64,000 nt of DNA from Lepidurus packardi (taxonomy: Eukaryota; Arthropoda; Branchiopoda; Notostraca; Triopsidae), in assembly GCA_023053545.1 (NCBI GenBank), contig JAKZAN010000058.1, forward strand, positions 213,440 to 277,439. Reading direction: 5' to 3'. The translations under genes were made by a program, and so were the position numbers. Numbering within the stretch: the stretch's first letter is position 1; each line of letters opens with the position of its first letter. The notes beneath the pieces are model-generated. The model ran no database searches. It was not told where the DNA came from and saw only the letters and a list, made by a program, of their open reading frames with translations. Below, one piece after another: positions 12,601-26,000 of the stretch.

Positions 12601-13400
12601 GAATTAATTCCTTACGGACTGAATTAATTCCTTACGGACTTAATTATTTCCTTACGGACTGAATTAATTCTTTAGGATTGATTGAATTCCTTTCTTACTG
12701 AATTAATTCCTTACGGACTGAATTAATTCCTTTCGGACTGAATTAATTCATTACCGACATAATTAAATCCTTACAGACTGAAATTATTCCTTATGGACTT
12801 AACTAATTCCGTAAGGAATGAATTAATTAATTACGGACTGAAATAATTCCTTACGGACTGAATTAATTCCTTACGGACTTTATTAATTCCTTACGGACTG
12901 AATTAATTCCTTACGGACTGAATTAATTCCTTACGGACTGAATTATTTCCTTACGGACTGAATTAATTCTTTAGGATTGATTGAATTCCTTTCTTACCGA
13001 ATTAATTCCTTACGGACTGAATTAATTCCTTACGGACTGAATTAATTCCTTACGGACTTAATTAATTAAGTAAGGAATGAATTAATTAATTACGGACTGA
13101 AATAAATCCTTACGGACTGAATTAATTCCTTACGGACTTCATTAATTCCGTTCGGACTTAATTAATTCATTACGGACTTAATTAATTCCTTACGGACTTA
13201 ATTAATTCCTTACGGTCTGAATTAATTCCGTACGTATTTTATTAACTACTTACGGACTGAATTAATTCCTTACGGACTTAATTAATTCCTTACGGACTGA
13301 ATTAATTCCTTACGGACTGAATTAATTCCTTACGGACTGAATTAATTCCTTACGGACTGAATTAATTCCTTACGGACTGAATTATTTCCTTACGTACTGA
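9686..13400 (+). repeat. Super-repeat block B2
   Basis: Second copy of B1, without a gene. Matching landmarks are CCTTGCGG (10,021), GGACGGAATC (10,401), P (11,392 and 12,749), CGTACTTAATTTATTCC (11,856), ACTTGATTAATTCC (about 12,338), the CTTTATTAATTCC variant (12,878, partner 8,671) and TTAAGTAAGG (13,066, partner 8,879). The distance to B1 falls from 5,105 to 4,207 across the segment missing here, a drop of 898 bp. A private change, TTTAGGATTTATTGGATTTC near 11,321, alters one 19-bp monomer. The right edge is vague because A2-like variants follow without a clean break. Confidence 0.75.
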
Positions 13401-13560
13401 ATTAATTCTTTAGGATTGATTGAATTCCTTTCTTACCGAATTAATTCCTTACGGACTGAATTAATTCCTTACGGACTGAATTAATTCCTTACGGACTGAA
13501 TTAATTCTTTAGGATTGATTGAATTCCTTTCTTACTGAATTAATTCCTTACGGACTGAAT

Positions 13561-14100
13561 TAATTCATTACCGACATAATTAAATCCTTACAGACTGAAA
13601 TTATTCCTTATGGACTTAACTAATTCCGTAAGGAATGAATTAATTAATTACGGACTGAAATAATTCCTTACGGACTGAATTAATTCCTTACGGACTGAAT
13701 TAATTCCCTACGGACTGAATTAATTCCTTACGGACTGAATTAATTCATTACCGACATAATTAAATCCTTACAGACTGAAATTATTCCTTATGGACTTAAC
13801 TAATTCCGTAAGGAATGAATTAATTAATTACGGACTGAAATAATTCCTTACGGACTGAATTAATTCCTTACGGACTGAATTAATTCCTTACGGACTGAAT
13901 TAATTCCTTACGGACTGAATTAATTCATTACCGACATAATTAAATCCTTACAGACTGAAATTATTCCTTATGGACTTAACTAATTCCGTAAGGAATGAAT
14001 TAATTAATTACGGACTGAAATAATTCCTTACGGACTGAATTAATTCCTTACGGACTGAATTAATTCCTTACGGACTGAATTAATTCCTTACGGACTTAAT
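13561..14100 (+). repeat. Three tandem 180-bp units carrying P
   Basis: Copies occupy 13,561-13,740, 13,741-13,920 and 13,921-14,100. By reading, copy 1 differs from copy 2 by one base (TCCCTACGG against TCCTTACGG near 13,709) and copy 3 differs at its last monomer (ACTTAAT against ACTGAAT). Each unit is nine 20-bp monomers: the P element followed by canonical and GAAATAATTCC monomers. The near identity points to recent amplification of one nine-monomer unit. Confidence 0.9.
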
Positions 14101-16171
14101 TAAGTCCTTACGTACTTAATTAATTCCTTACGGTCTGAATTAATTCCGTACGGATTTTATTAACTACTTACGGACTGAAATAATTCCTTACGGACTTAAT
14201 TAATTCCTTACGGACTGAATTAATTCCTTACGGACTGAATTAATTCCTTACGGACTGAATTATTTCCTTACGGACTGAATTAATTCTTTAGGATTGATTG
14301 AATTCCTTTCTTACCGAATTAATTCCTTACGGACTGAATTAATTCCTTACGGACTGAATTAATTCCTTACGGACTTAATTAATTAAGTAAGGAATGAATT
14401 AATTAATTACGGACTGAAATAAATCCTTACGGACTGAATTAATTCCTTACGGACTTCATTAATTCCGTTCGGACTTAATTAATTCATTACGGACTTAATT
14501 AATTCCTTACGGACTTAATTAATTCCTTACGGTCTGAATTAATTCCGTACGTATTTTATTAACTACTTACGGACTTAATTAATTCCTTACGGACTGAATT
14601 AATTCCTTACGGACTGAATTAATTCCTTACGGACTGAATTAATTCCTTACGGACTGAATTATTTCCTTACGTACTGAATTAATTCTTTAGGATTGATTGA
14701 ATTCCTTTCTTACCGAATTAATTCCTTACGGACTGAATTAATTCCTTACGGACTGAATTAATTCCTTACGGACTTAATTATTTCCTTATTGACTGAATTA
14801 ATTCTTTAGGATTGATTGAATTCCTTTCTTACTGAATTAATTCCTTACGGACTGAATTAATTCATTACCGACATAATTAAATCCTTACAGACTGAAATTA
14901 TTCCTTATGGACTTAACTAATTCCGTAAGGAATGAATTAATTAATTACGGACTGAAATAATTCCTTACGGACTGAATTAATTCATTACGGACTGAATTAA
15001 TTCCTTACGGACTGAATTAATTCCTTACGGACTGAATTAATTCATTACCGACATAATTAAATCCTTACAGACTGAAATTATTCCTTATGGACTTAACTAA
15101 TTCCGTAAGGAATGAATTAATTAATTACGGACTGAAATAATTCCTTACGGACTGAATTAATTCCTTACGGACTGAATTAATTCCTTACGGACTGAATTAA
15201 TTCCTTACGGACTTAATTAAGTCCTTACGTACTTAATTAATTCCTTACGGTCTGAATTAATTCCGTACGGATTTTATTAATAACTTACGGACTGAATTAA
15301 TTCCTTACGGACTTAATTAATTCCTTACGGACTGAATTAATTCCTTACGGACTGAATTAATTCCTTACGGACTGAATTATTTCCTTACGGACTGAATTAA
15401 TTCTTTAGGATTGATTGAATTCCTTTCTTACCGAATTAATTCCTTACGGACTGAATTAATTCCTTACGGACTGAATTAATTCCTTACGGACTTAATTAAT
15501 TCCGTAAGGAATGAATTAATTAATTACGGACTGAAATAATTCCTTACGGACTGAATTAATTCCTTACGGACTTCATTAATTCCTTTCGGACTTAATTAAT
15601 TCATTACGGACTTAATTAATTCCTTACGGACTTAATTAATTCCTTACGGACTTAGTTAATTCCTTACGGTCTGAATAAATTCCGTACGGAATTTATTAAC
15701 TACTTGCGGACTGAATTAATTCCTTACGGACTTAATTAAATACCTTACGGACTGAATTAATTCCTTACGGACTGAATTAATTCCTTACGGACTGAATTAA
15801 TTCCTTACGGACTGAATTATTTCCTTACGGACTGAATTAATTCTTTACGATTGATTGAATTCCTTTCTTACCGAAATAATTCCTTTCGGACTGAATTAAT
15901 TCCTTACGGACTTAATTAATTCCGTAAGGAATGAATTAATTAATTACGGACTTAAATAATTCCTTACGGACTGAATTAATTCCTTACGGACTTCATTAAT
16001 TCCTTTCGGATTTAATTAATTCATTACGGACTTAATTAATTCCTTACGGACTTAATTAATTCACTACGGACTGAATTAATACCTTACGGACTGAATTAAA
16101 TCCTTACGGACAGAATTAATTACTTACAGACTGAATTAATTCCTTACGGACTTAATTATTTCCTTACGGAC

Positions 16172-17441
16172 TGAATTAATTCCGTAAGGAATGAATTAAT
16201 TAAATACGGACTAAAATAATTCCTTACGGAATGAATTAATTCCTTACGGACTTCATTAATTCCTTTCGGACTTAATTAATTAATTACGGAATTAATTAAT
16301 TCCTTACGGACTTAATTAATTCACTACGGACTGAATTAATACCTTACGGACTGAATTAAATCCTTACGGATTGAATTAATTCCTTACGGACTGAATTAAT
16401 TCTTTAGGATTGATTGAATTCCTTTCTTACTGAATTAATTCCTTACGGACTGAATTAAATCCTTACGGACTTAATTAATTCCGTAAGGAATGAATTAATT
16501 AATTACGGACTGAAATAATTTCTTACGGACTGAATTAATTACTTACGGACTGAATTAATATCCTTAATTAATTCCTTACGGACTGAATTAATTTCATACG
16601 GACTGAATTAATTCCTTACGGACTGAATTAATTCCTTACGTACTTAATTAATTCCTTACGGTCTGAATTAATTCCTTACGGACTTCATTAATTCCTTTCG
16701 GATTTAATTAATTCATTACGGACTTAATTAATTCCTTACGGACTTAATTAATTCACTACGGACTGAATTAATACCTTACGGACTGAATTAAATCCTTACG
16801 GACAGAATTAATTACTTACAGACTGAATTAATTCCTTACGGACTTAATTATTTCCTTACGGACTGAATTAATTCTTAAGGATTGATTGAATTCCTTTCTT
16901 ACTGAATTAATTCCTTACGGACTGAATTAATTCCTTACGGACTTAATTAATTCCGTAAGGAATGAATTAATTAAATACGGACTAAAATAATTCCTTACGG
17001 AATGAATTAATTCCTTACGGACTTCATTAATTCCTTTCGGACTTAATTAATTAATTACGGAATTAATTAATTCCTTACGGACTTAATTAATTCACTACGG
17101 ACTGAATTAATACCTTACGGACTGAATTAAATCCTTACGGATTGAATTAATTCCTTACGGACTGAATTAATTCTTTAGGATTGATTGAATTCCTTTCTTA
17201 CTGAATTAATTCCTTACGGACTGAATTAAATCCTTACGGACTTAATTAATTCCGTAAGGAATGAATTAATTAATTACGGACTGAAATAATTTCTTACGGA
17301 CTGAATTAATTACTTACGGACTGAATTAATATCCTTAATTAATTCCTTACGGACTGAATTAATTTCATACGGACTGAATTAATTCCTTACGGACTGAATT
17401 AATTCCTTACGTACTTAATTAATTCCTTACGGTCTGAATTA
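16172..17441 (+). repeat. Duplication with 771-bp spacing inside A2
   Basis: AAATACGGACTAAAATAATT at 16,202 recurs at 16,973, and TCACTACGG at 16,321 recurs at 17,092, both 771 bp apart. The shared segment is about 16,172-16,670 and 16,943-17,441. It includes the rare AATTAATTACGGAATT and the shortened junction GAATTAATATCCTTAATTAA. The two copies are separated by about 270 bp of other HOR material (TTCATTAATTCCTTTCGG series). A1 lacks this duplication, so it arose after the A1/A2 split or was lost from A1. Confidence 0.75.
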
Positions 17442-18091
17442 ATTCCGTACGGATTTTATTAATTACTTACGGACTGAATTATTTCCTTACAGACTGAATT
17501 AATTCTTTAGGATTGATTGAATTCCTTTCTTATAGAACTAATTCCTTACGGACTGAATTAATTCCTTACGGACTGAATTAATTCCTTACGGACTGAATTA
17601 ATTCCATACGGACTGAATTAATTCCTTACGGACTGAATTATTTCCTTACGGACTGAATTAATTCTTTAGGATTGATTGAATTCCTTTCTTACCGAATTAA
17701 TTCCTTACGGACTGAATTAATTCCTTTCTTAACGAATTAATTCCTTACGGACTGAATTAATTCCTTACGGACTGAATTAATTCCTTACGGACTGAATTAA
17801 TTCCTTACGGACTTAATTATTTCCTTACGGACTGAATTAATTCTTTAGGATTGATTGAATTCCTTTCTTACTGAATTAATTCCTTACGGACTGAATTAAT
17901 TCATTACCGACATAATTAAATCCTTACAGACTGAAATTATTCCTTATGGACTTAACTAATTCCGTAAGAAATGAATTAATTAATTACGGACTGAAATAAT
18001 TCCTTACGGACTGAATTAATTCCTTACGGACAGAATTAATTCCTTACGGACTGAATTAATTCCTTACGGACTGAATTAATTCCTTACGGAC

Positions 18092-19060
18092 TGAATTAAT
18101 TCCTTACGGACTGTATTAATTCCTTTCTTACTGAATTAATTCCTTACGGACTGAATTAATTTGTTTAATTAATTCCTTACGGACTGAATTAATTTCATAC
18201 GGACTGAATTAATTCATTACGGACTGAACTTATTCATTACGGACTGAATTAAATCCTTACGGACAGAATTAAATCCTTACGGACTGAATTAATTCCTTAC
18301 GGACTGAATTAATTCCTTACGGACTGAATTAATTCCTTACGGACTGAAATAATTCCTTACGGACTGAATTAATTCCTTACGGAATGAATCAATTCCTTAC
18401 GGACTGAATTAATTCCTTACGGACTGAATTATTTCCTTACGGACTGAATTAATTCTTTAGGATTGATAGAATTCCCTTATTACTTAATTAATTCCTTACG
18501 GACTGAACTATTTCCTTACGGACTGAATTAATTCTTTAGGATTGATTGAATTCCATTCTTACTGAAATAATTCCTTACGGACTGAATTAATTCCTTACGG
18601 ACTGAATTAATTCCTTACGGACTGAATTAATTCATTACGGAGGGAATTAATTCTTTACGGACTTAATTCATTCCTTACGGACTTAATTAATTCCTTACGG
18701 ACTGAATCAATTCCTTACGGACTGAATTAATTCCTTACGGACTGAATTATTTCCTTACGGACTGAATTAATTCTTTAGGATTGATTGAATTCCCTTATTA
18801 CTTAATTAATTCCTTACGGACTGAACTATTTCCTTACGGACTGAATTAATTCTTTAGGATTGATTGAATTCCATTCTTACTGAAATAATTCCTTACGGAC
18901 TGAATTAATTCCTTACGGACTGAATTAATTCCTTACGGACTGAACTAATTCATTACGGAGGGAATTAATTCTTTACGGACTTAATTCATTCCTTACGGAC
19001 TTAATTAATTCTTTACGGTCTGAATTAATTCCTTACGGACTGAATTAATTCATTATGGAC
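18092..19060 (+). repeat. Block C1, first copy of a 0.95-kb tandem duplication
   Basis: Landmarks are CTGTATTAATTCC (18,111), AATTTGTTTAATTAATTCC, ACTGAACTTATTCATT, the altered 19-bp monomer GATTGATAGAATTCCC (18,461) and TGAACTAATTCATTACGG (18,941). All reappear in C2 at 969 and then 947 bp. The beginning of C1 also matches 4,360-4,660 of A1. The edge with C2 is sharp: TTATGGAC passes directly into canonical TGAATTAATT at 19,060, whereas the same point in C2 continues into TTATGGACTTAACTAATT. Confidence 0.8.
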
Positions 19061-20007
19061 TGAATTAATTCCTTACGGACTGTATTAATTCCTTTCTTAC
19101 TGAATTAATTCCTTACGGACTGAATTAATTCCTTAATTAATTCCTTACGGACTGAATTAATTTCATACGGACTGAATTAATTCATTATGGACTGAACTTA
19201 TTCATTACGGACTGAATTAAATCCTTACGGACAGAATTAAATCCTTACGGACTGAATTAATTCCTTACGTACTGAATTAATTCCCTACGGACTGAATTAT
19301 TCCTTACGGACTGAAATAATTCCTTACGGACTGAATTAATTCCTTACGGAATGAATTAATTCCTTACGGACTGAATTATTTCCTTACGGACTGAATTAAT
19401 TCTTTAGGATTGATAGAATTCCCTTATTACTTAATTAATTCCTTACGGACTGAACTATTTCCTTACGGACTGAATTAATTCTTTAGGATTGATTGAATTC
19501 CATTCTTACTGAAATAATTCCTTACGGACTGAATTAATTCCTTACGGACTGAATTAATTCCTTACGGACTGAATTAATTCATTACGGAGGGAATTAATTC
19601 TTTACGGACTTAATTCATTCCTTACGGACTTAATTAATTCCTTACGGACTGAATCAATTCCTTACGGACTGAATTAATTCCTTACGGACTGAATTATTTC
19701 CTTACGGACTGAATTAATTCTTTAGGATTGATTGAATTCCCTTATTACTTAATTAATTCCTTACGGACTGAACTATTTCCTTACGGACTGAATTAATTCT
19801 TTAGGATTGATTGAATTCCATTCTTACTGAAATAATTCCTTACGGACTGAATTAATTCCTTACGGACTGAATTAATTCCTTACGGACTGAACTAATTCAT
19901 TACGGAGGGAATTAATTCTTTACGGACTTAATTCATTCCTTACGGACTTAATTAATTCTTTACGGTCTGAATTAATTCCTTACGGACTGAATTAATTCAT
20001 TATGGAC
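19061..20007 (+). repeat. Block C2, second copy of the tandem duplication
   Basis: Copy of C1, 22 bp shorter. The difference is one monomer fewer plus a 2-bp loss in CTGAATTATTCC near 19,300. C2 shares the private GATAGAATTCCC (19,412) and TGAACTAATTC (19,888). It has its own changes, for example TTATGGACTGAACTT near 19,187 and TTCCCTACGG near 19,283. After 20,007 it continues into CCGTAAGGAATGAATGAATT, the older continuation also seen at 5,330 and 10,360. Confidence 0.8.
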
Positions 20008-23000
20008 TTAACTAATTCCGTAAGGAATGAATGAATTAATTACGGACTGAAATAATTCCTTACTTACTGAATTAATTCCTTACGGACGGAATCAATTCCT
20101 TATGGACTGAATTAATTCCTTACGGACTGAATTAATTCCTTACGGACTGAATTAATTCCTTACGTACTTAATTAATTCCTTACGGTATAAATTAATTCAT
20201 TACGGACTTAATTAATCCATTACGGACTGAATTATTTCCTTACGTACTGAAGTTATTCCTCACGGACTGAATTAATTCCTTACGGACTGAATTAATTCCT
20301 TACGGACTGAATTAATTCCTTACGGACTGAATACCTTACTACCTTACGGACTGAATTAAATCCTTACGGACTTAATTAATTCCTTACGGACTGAATTAAT
20401 TCCTTACGGACTGAATTAATTCCTTACGGACTGAATACCTTACTACCTTACGGACTGAATAAATTCCTTACGGACGGAATTAATTCTTTACGGACCTAAT
20501 TAATTCCTTACGTACTTAATTAATTCTTTACGGTCTGAATTAATTAAGTACGGATTTAGTTAATTCCTTACGGACTTAATTAATTCCTTACGTACTTAAT
20601 TAAATCTTTACGGTCTGAATTAATTCCTACGGACTGAATTAATTCCTTACGGACTGAATCAATTCGTTACGGACTGAATTAATTCCTTACGGACTGAATT
20701 ATTTCCTTACGGACTGAATTAATTCTTTAGGATTGATTGAATTCCATTCTTACTGAATTAATTCCTTACGGACTGAATTCTTTCCTTACGGACTGAATTA
20801 ATTCTTTAGGATTGATTGAATTCCATTCTTACTGAAATAATTCCTTACGGACTGAATTAATTCCTTACGGACTGAATTAATTCCTTACGGACTGAATTAA
20901 TTCCTTACGGACGGAATTAATTCCTTACGGACTGAATCATTTCCTTACGGACTGAATTAATTCTTTAGGATTGATTGAATTCCTTTCTTACTGAATTAAT
21001 TTCATACGGACGGAATTAATTCTTTACGGACTTAATTAATTCCTTACGGACTGAATTAATTCCTTACGGACTGAATTAATTCCTTACGGACTGAATCAAT
21101 TCCTTACGGACTGAATTAATTCCTTACGTACTGAAGTTATTCCTTACGGATTGAATTAATTCCTTACGGACTGAATTAATTCCTTACGTACTGAATTAAT
21201 ACCTTACGGACTGAATTAAATCCTTACGGACTGAATTAATTCCTTACGGACTAAATTAATTCCTTACGGACTTAATTAATTCCTTACGGACTTAATTAAT
21301 TCCTTACGGATTTAACTAATTCCTTACGGACTAAATTAATTCCTTACGGTCTGAATTAATTCATTACGGACTGAATTAATTCCTTACGGACTGAATTTAT
21401 TCCGTTAGGAATGAATTAATTAATTACGGACTTAAATAATTCCTTACGGACTGAATTAATTACTTACGGACTGAATTAATTCCTTACGGACTGAATTAAT
21501 TCCTTACGGATGAATTCATTCATTACGGACTTATTTAAATCCTTAAAGACTGAATTAATTCCTTATGGACTTAATTTACTCCGTAAATAATGAATTAATT
21601 AATTACGGACTGAAATAATTCCTTACGGACTGAATTAATTTCTTTACGGACTGAGTTAATTCCTTACGGACTGAATTAATTCCTTAATTCCTTAATTAAA
21701 ACCTTACGGACTGAATTAAATCCTTACAGATTGAAATAATTCCTTATGGACTTAATTAATTCCGTAAGGAATGAATTAATTAATTACGAACTGAAATAAT
21801 TCCTTACGGACTGAATTAATTCCTTACGGACTGAATTAATTCCTTACGGACTGAATTAACTCCTTACGGACTGAATTAATTCCTTACGGACTGAATTAAT
21901 TCCTTACGGACTGAATGAATTCCTTAATTAATTCCTTACGGACTGAATTAATTTCATACGGACTGAAATAATTCCTTACGGACTGAATTAATTCCTTACG
22001 GACTGAATCAATTCCTTACGGACTGAATTAATTCCTTACGGACTGAATTATTTCCTTACGGACTGAATTAATTCTTTAGGATTGATTGAATTCCCTTATT
22101 ACTTAATTAATTCCTTACGGACTGAACTATTTCCTTACGGACTGAATTAATTCTTTAGGATTGATTGAATTCCATTCTTACTGAAATAATTCCTTACGGA
22201 CTGAATTAATTCCTTACGGACTGAATTAATTCATTACGGAGGGAATTAATTGTTTACGGACTTAATTCATTCCTTACGGACTTAATTAATTCCTTACGGA
22301 CTGAATCAATTCCTTACGGACTGAATTAATTCCTTACGGACTGAATTATTTCCTTACGGACTGAATTAATACTTTAGGATTGATTGAATTCCATTCTTAC
22401 TGAATTAATTCCTTACGGACTGAACTATTTCCTTTCGGACTGAATTAATTCCTAACATACTGAATCAATTCCTTACGGACTGAATTAATTCCTTACGGAC
22501 TGAATTAATTCCTTACGGACTGAATTAATTCCTTACGGACTGAATTAATTCCTTACGGACTGAATTAATTCCTTACGTACTTAATTAATTCCTTACGGTA
22601 TAAATTAATTCCGAACGGATTTTATTAATTCCTTACGGACTGAATTAATTCATTACGGACTTAATTAATCCATTACGGACTGAATTATTTCCTTACGTAC
22701 TGAAGTTATTCCTCACGGACTGAATTAATTCCTTACGGACTGAATTAATTCCTTACGGACTGAATTAATTCCTTACGGACTGAATACCTTACTACCTTAC
22801 GGACTGAATTAAATCCTTACGGACTTAATTAATTCCTTACGGACTGAATTAATTCCTTACGGACTGAATACCTTACTACCTTACGGACTGAATAAATTCC
22901 TTACGGACGGAATTAATTCTTTACGGACCTAATTAATTCCTTACGTACTTAATTAATTCTTTACGGTCTGAATTAATTAAGTACGGATTTAGTTAATTCC

Positions 23001-26000
23001 TTACGGACTTAATTAATTCCTTACGTACTTAATTAAATCTTTACGGTCTGAATTAATTCCGTACGGATTTAAGTAATTCCTTACGGACTGAAATAATTCC
23101 TTACGGACTGAATTAATTCATTACGGACTGAATCAATTCGTTACGGACTGAATTAATTCCTTACGGACTGAATTATTTCCTTACGGACTGAATTAATTCT
23201 TTAGGATTGATTGAATTCCATTCTTACTGAATTAATTCCTTACGGACTGAATTCTTTCCTTACGGACTGAATTAATTCTTTAGGATTGATTGAATTCCAT
23301 TCTTACTGAAATAATTCCTTACGGACTGAATTAATTCCTTACGGACTGAATTATTTCCTTACGGACTGAATTAATTCTTTAGGATTGATTGAATTCCTTT
23401 CTTAATGAATTAATTCCTTACGGACTGAATTAATTTCTTACGGACTGAATTAATTCCTTACGGACTGAATTAATTCCTTACGGGCTGAATTAATTCCTTA
23501 CGGACTGAATCAATTCCTTACGGAATGAATTAATTACTTACGTACTGAAGTTATTCCTTACGGATTGAATTAATTCCTTACGGACTGAATTAATTCCTTA
23601 CGGACTAAATTAATTCCTTACGGTCTGAATTAATTCATTACGGACTGAATTAATTCCTTACGGACTGAATTTATTCCGTTAGGAATGAATTAATTAATTA
23701 CGGACTTAAATAATTCCTTACGGACTGAATTAATTACTTACGGACTGAATTAATTCCTTACGGACTGAATTAATTCCTTACGGATGAATTCCGTCATTAC
23801 GGACTTATTTAAATCCTTAAAGACTGAATTAATTCCTTATGGACTTAATTTACTCCGTAAGGAATGAATTAATTAATTACGGACTGAAATAATTCCTTAC
23901 GGACTGAATTAATTTCTTTACGGACTGAGTTAATTCCTTACGGACTGAATTAATTCCTTAATTCCTTAATTAAAACCTTACGGACTGAATTAAAGCCTTA
24001 CAGATTTAATAATTCCTTATGGACTTAATTAATTCCGTAAGGAATGAATTAATTAATTACGAACTGAAATAATTCCTTACGGACTGAATTAATTCCTTAC
24101 GGACTGAATTAATTCCTTACGGACTGAATGAATTCCTTAATTAATTCCTTACGGACTGAATTAATTTCATACGGACTGAAATAATTCCTTACGGACTGAA
24201 TTAATTCCTTACGGACTGAATCAATTCCTTACGGACTGAATTAATTCCTTACGGACTGAATTATTTCCTTACGGACTAAATTAATTCTTTAGGATTGATT
24301 GAATTCCCTTATTACTTAATTAATTCCTTACGGACTGAACTATTTCCTTACGGACTGAATTAATTCTTTAGGATTGATTGAATTCCATTCTTACTGAAAT
24401 AATTCCTTACGGACTGAATTAATTCCTTACGGACTGAATTAATTCCTTACGGACTGAATTAATTCATTACGGAGGGAATTAATTCTTTACGGACTTAATT
24501 CATTCCTTACGGACTTAATTAATTCCTTAAGGACTGAATCAATTCCTTACGGACTGAATTAATTCCTTACGGACTGAATTATTTCCTTACGGACTGAATT
24601 AATTCTTTAGGATTGATTGAATTCCCTTATTACTTAATTAATTCCTTACGGACTGAACTATTTCCTTACGGACTGAATTAATTCTTTAGGATTGATTGAA
24701 TTCCATTCTTACTGAAATAATTCCTTACGGACTGAATTAATTCCTTACGGACTGAATTAATTCCTTACGGACTGAATTAATTCATTATGGACTTAACTAA
24801 TTCCGTAAGGAATGAATGAATTAATTACGGACTGAAATAATTCCTTACTTACTGAATTAATTCCTTACTTACGGAATCAATTCCTTACGGACTGAATTAA
24901 TTCCTTACGGACTGAATTAATTCCTTACGGACTAAATTATTTCCTTACGGACTGAATTAATTCTTTAGGATTGATTGAATTCCATTCTTACTGAATTAAT
25001 TCCTTACGGACTGAACTATTTCCTTTCGGACTGAATTAATTCCTAACATACTGAATCAATTCCTTACGGACTGAATTAATTCCTTACGGACTGAATTAAT
25101 TCCTTACGGACTGAATTAATTCCTTACGGACTGAATTAATTCCTTACGGACTGAATTAATTCCTTACGTACTTAATTAATTCCTTACGGTATAAATTAAT
25201 TCCGAACGGATTTTATTAATTCCTTACGGACTGAATTAATTCATTACGGACTTAATTAATCCATTACGGACTGAATTATTTCCTTACGTACTGAAGTTAT
25301 TCCTCACGGACTGAATTAATTCCTTACGGACTGAATGAATTCCTTACGGACTGAATTAATTCCTTACGGACTGAATACCTTACTACCTTACGGACTGAAT
25401 TAAATCCTTACGGACTTAATTAATTCCTTACGGACTGAATTAATTCCTTACGGACTGAATACCTTACTACCTTACGGACTGAATAAATTCCTTACGGACG
25501 GAATTAATTCTTTACGGACCTAATTAATTCCTTACGTACTTAATTAATTCTTTACGGTCTGAATTAATTAAGTACGGATTTAGTTAATTCCTTACGGACT
25601 TAATTAATTCCTTACGTACTTAATTAAATCTTTACGGTCTGAATTAATTCCGTGCGGATTTAAGTAATTCCTTACGGACTGAAATAATTCCTTACGGACT
25701 GAATTAATTCATTACGGACTGAATCAATTCGTTACGGACTGAATTAATTCCTTACGGACTGAATTATTTCCTTACGGACTGAATTAATTCTTTAGGATTG
25801 ATTGAATTCCATTCTTACTGAATTAATTCCTTACGGACTGAATTCTTTCCTTACGGACTGAATTAATTCTTTACGATTGATTGAATTCCATTCTTACTGA
25901 AATAATTCCTTACGGACTGAATTAATTCCTTACGGACTGAATTAATTCCTTACGGACGGAATTAATTCCTTACGGACTGAATCATTTCCTTACGGACTGA

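Larger units (their letters stand above)
13400..18091 (+). repeat. Array block A2 (rearranged second copy of A1)
   Basis: No gene. The variants and their order follow A1: P in three tandem 180-bp units (13,566 on), TTAAGTAAGG (14,383), P again (14,863 and 15,043), AACTACTTGCGG (15,702), and TATAGAACTAATTCC (about 17,530). The TTCTTAACG at about 17,729 corresponds to TTCTTACCG at about 3,989. Between 4,021 and 4,160 the two copies differ by one monomer gained and one lost nearby, leaving the 13,740-bp offset unchanged on either side. A2 gains a 771-bp-spaced duplication at 16,172-17,441 that A1 lacks. Confidence 0.75.
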
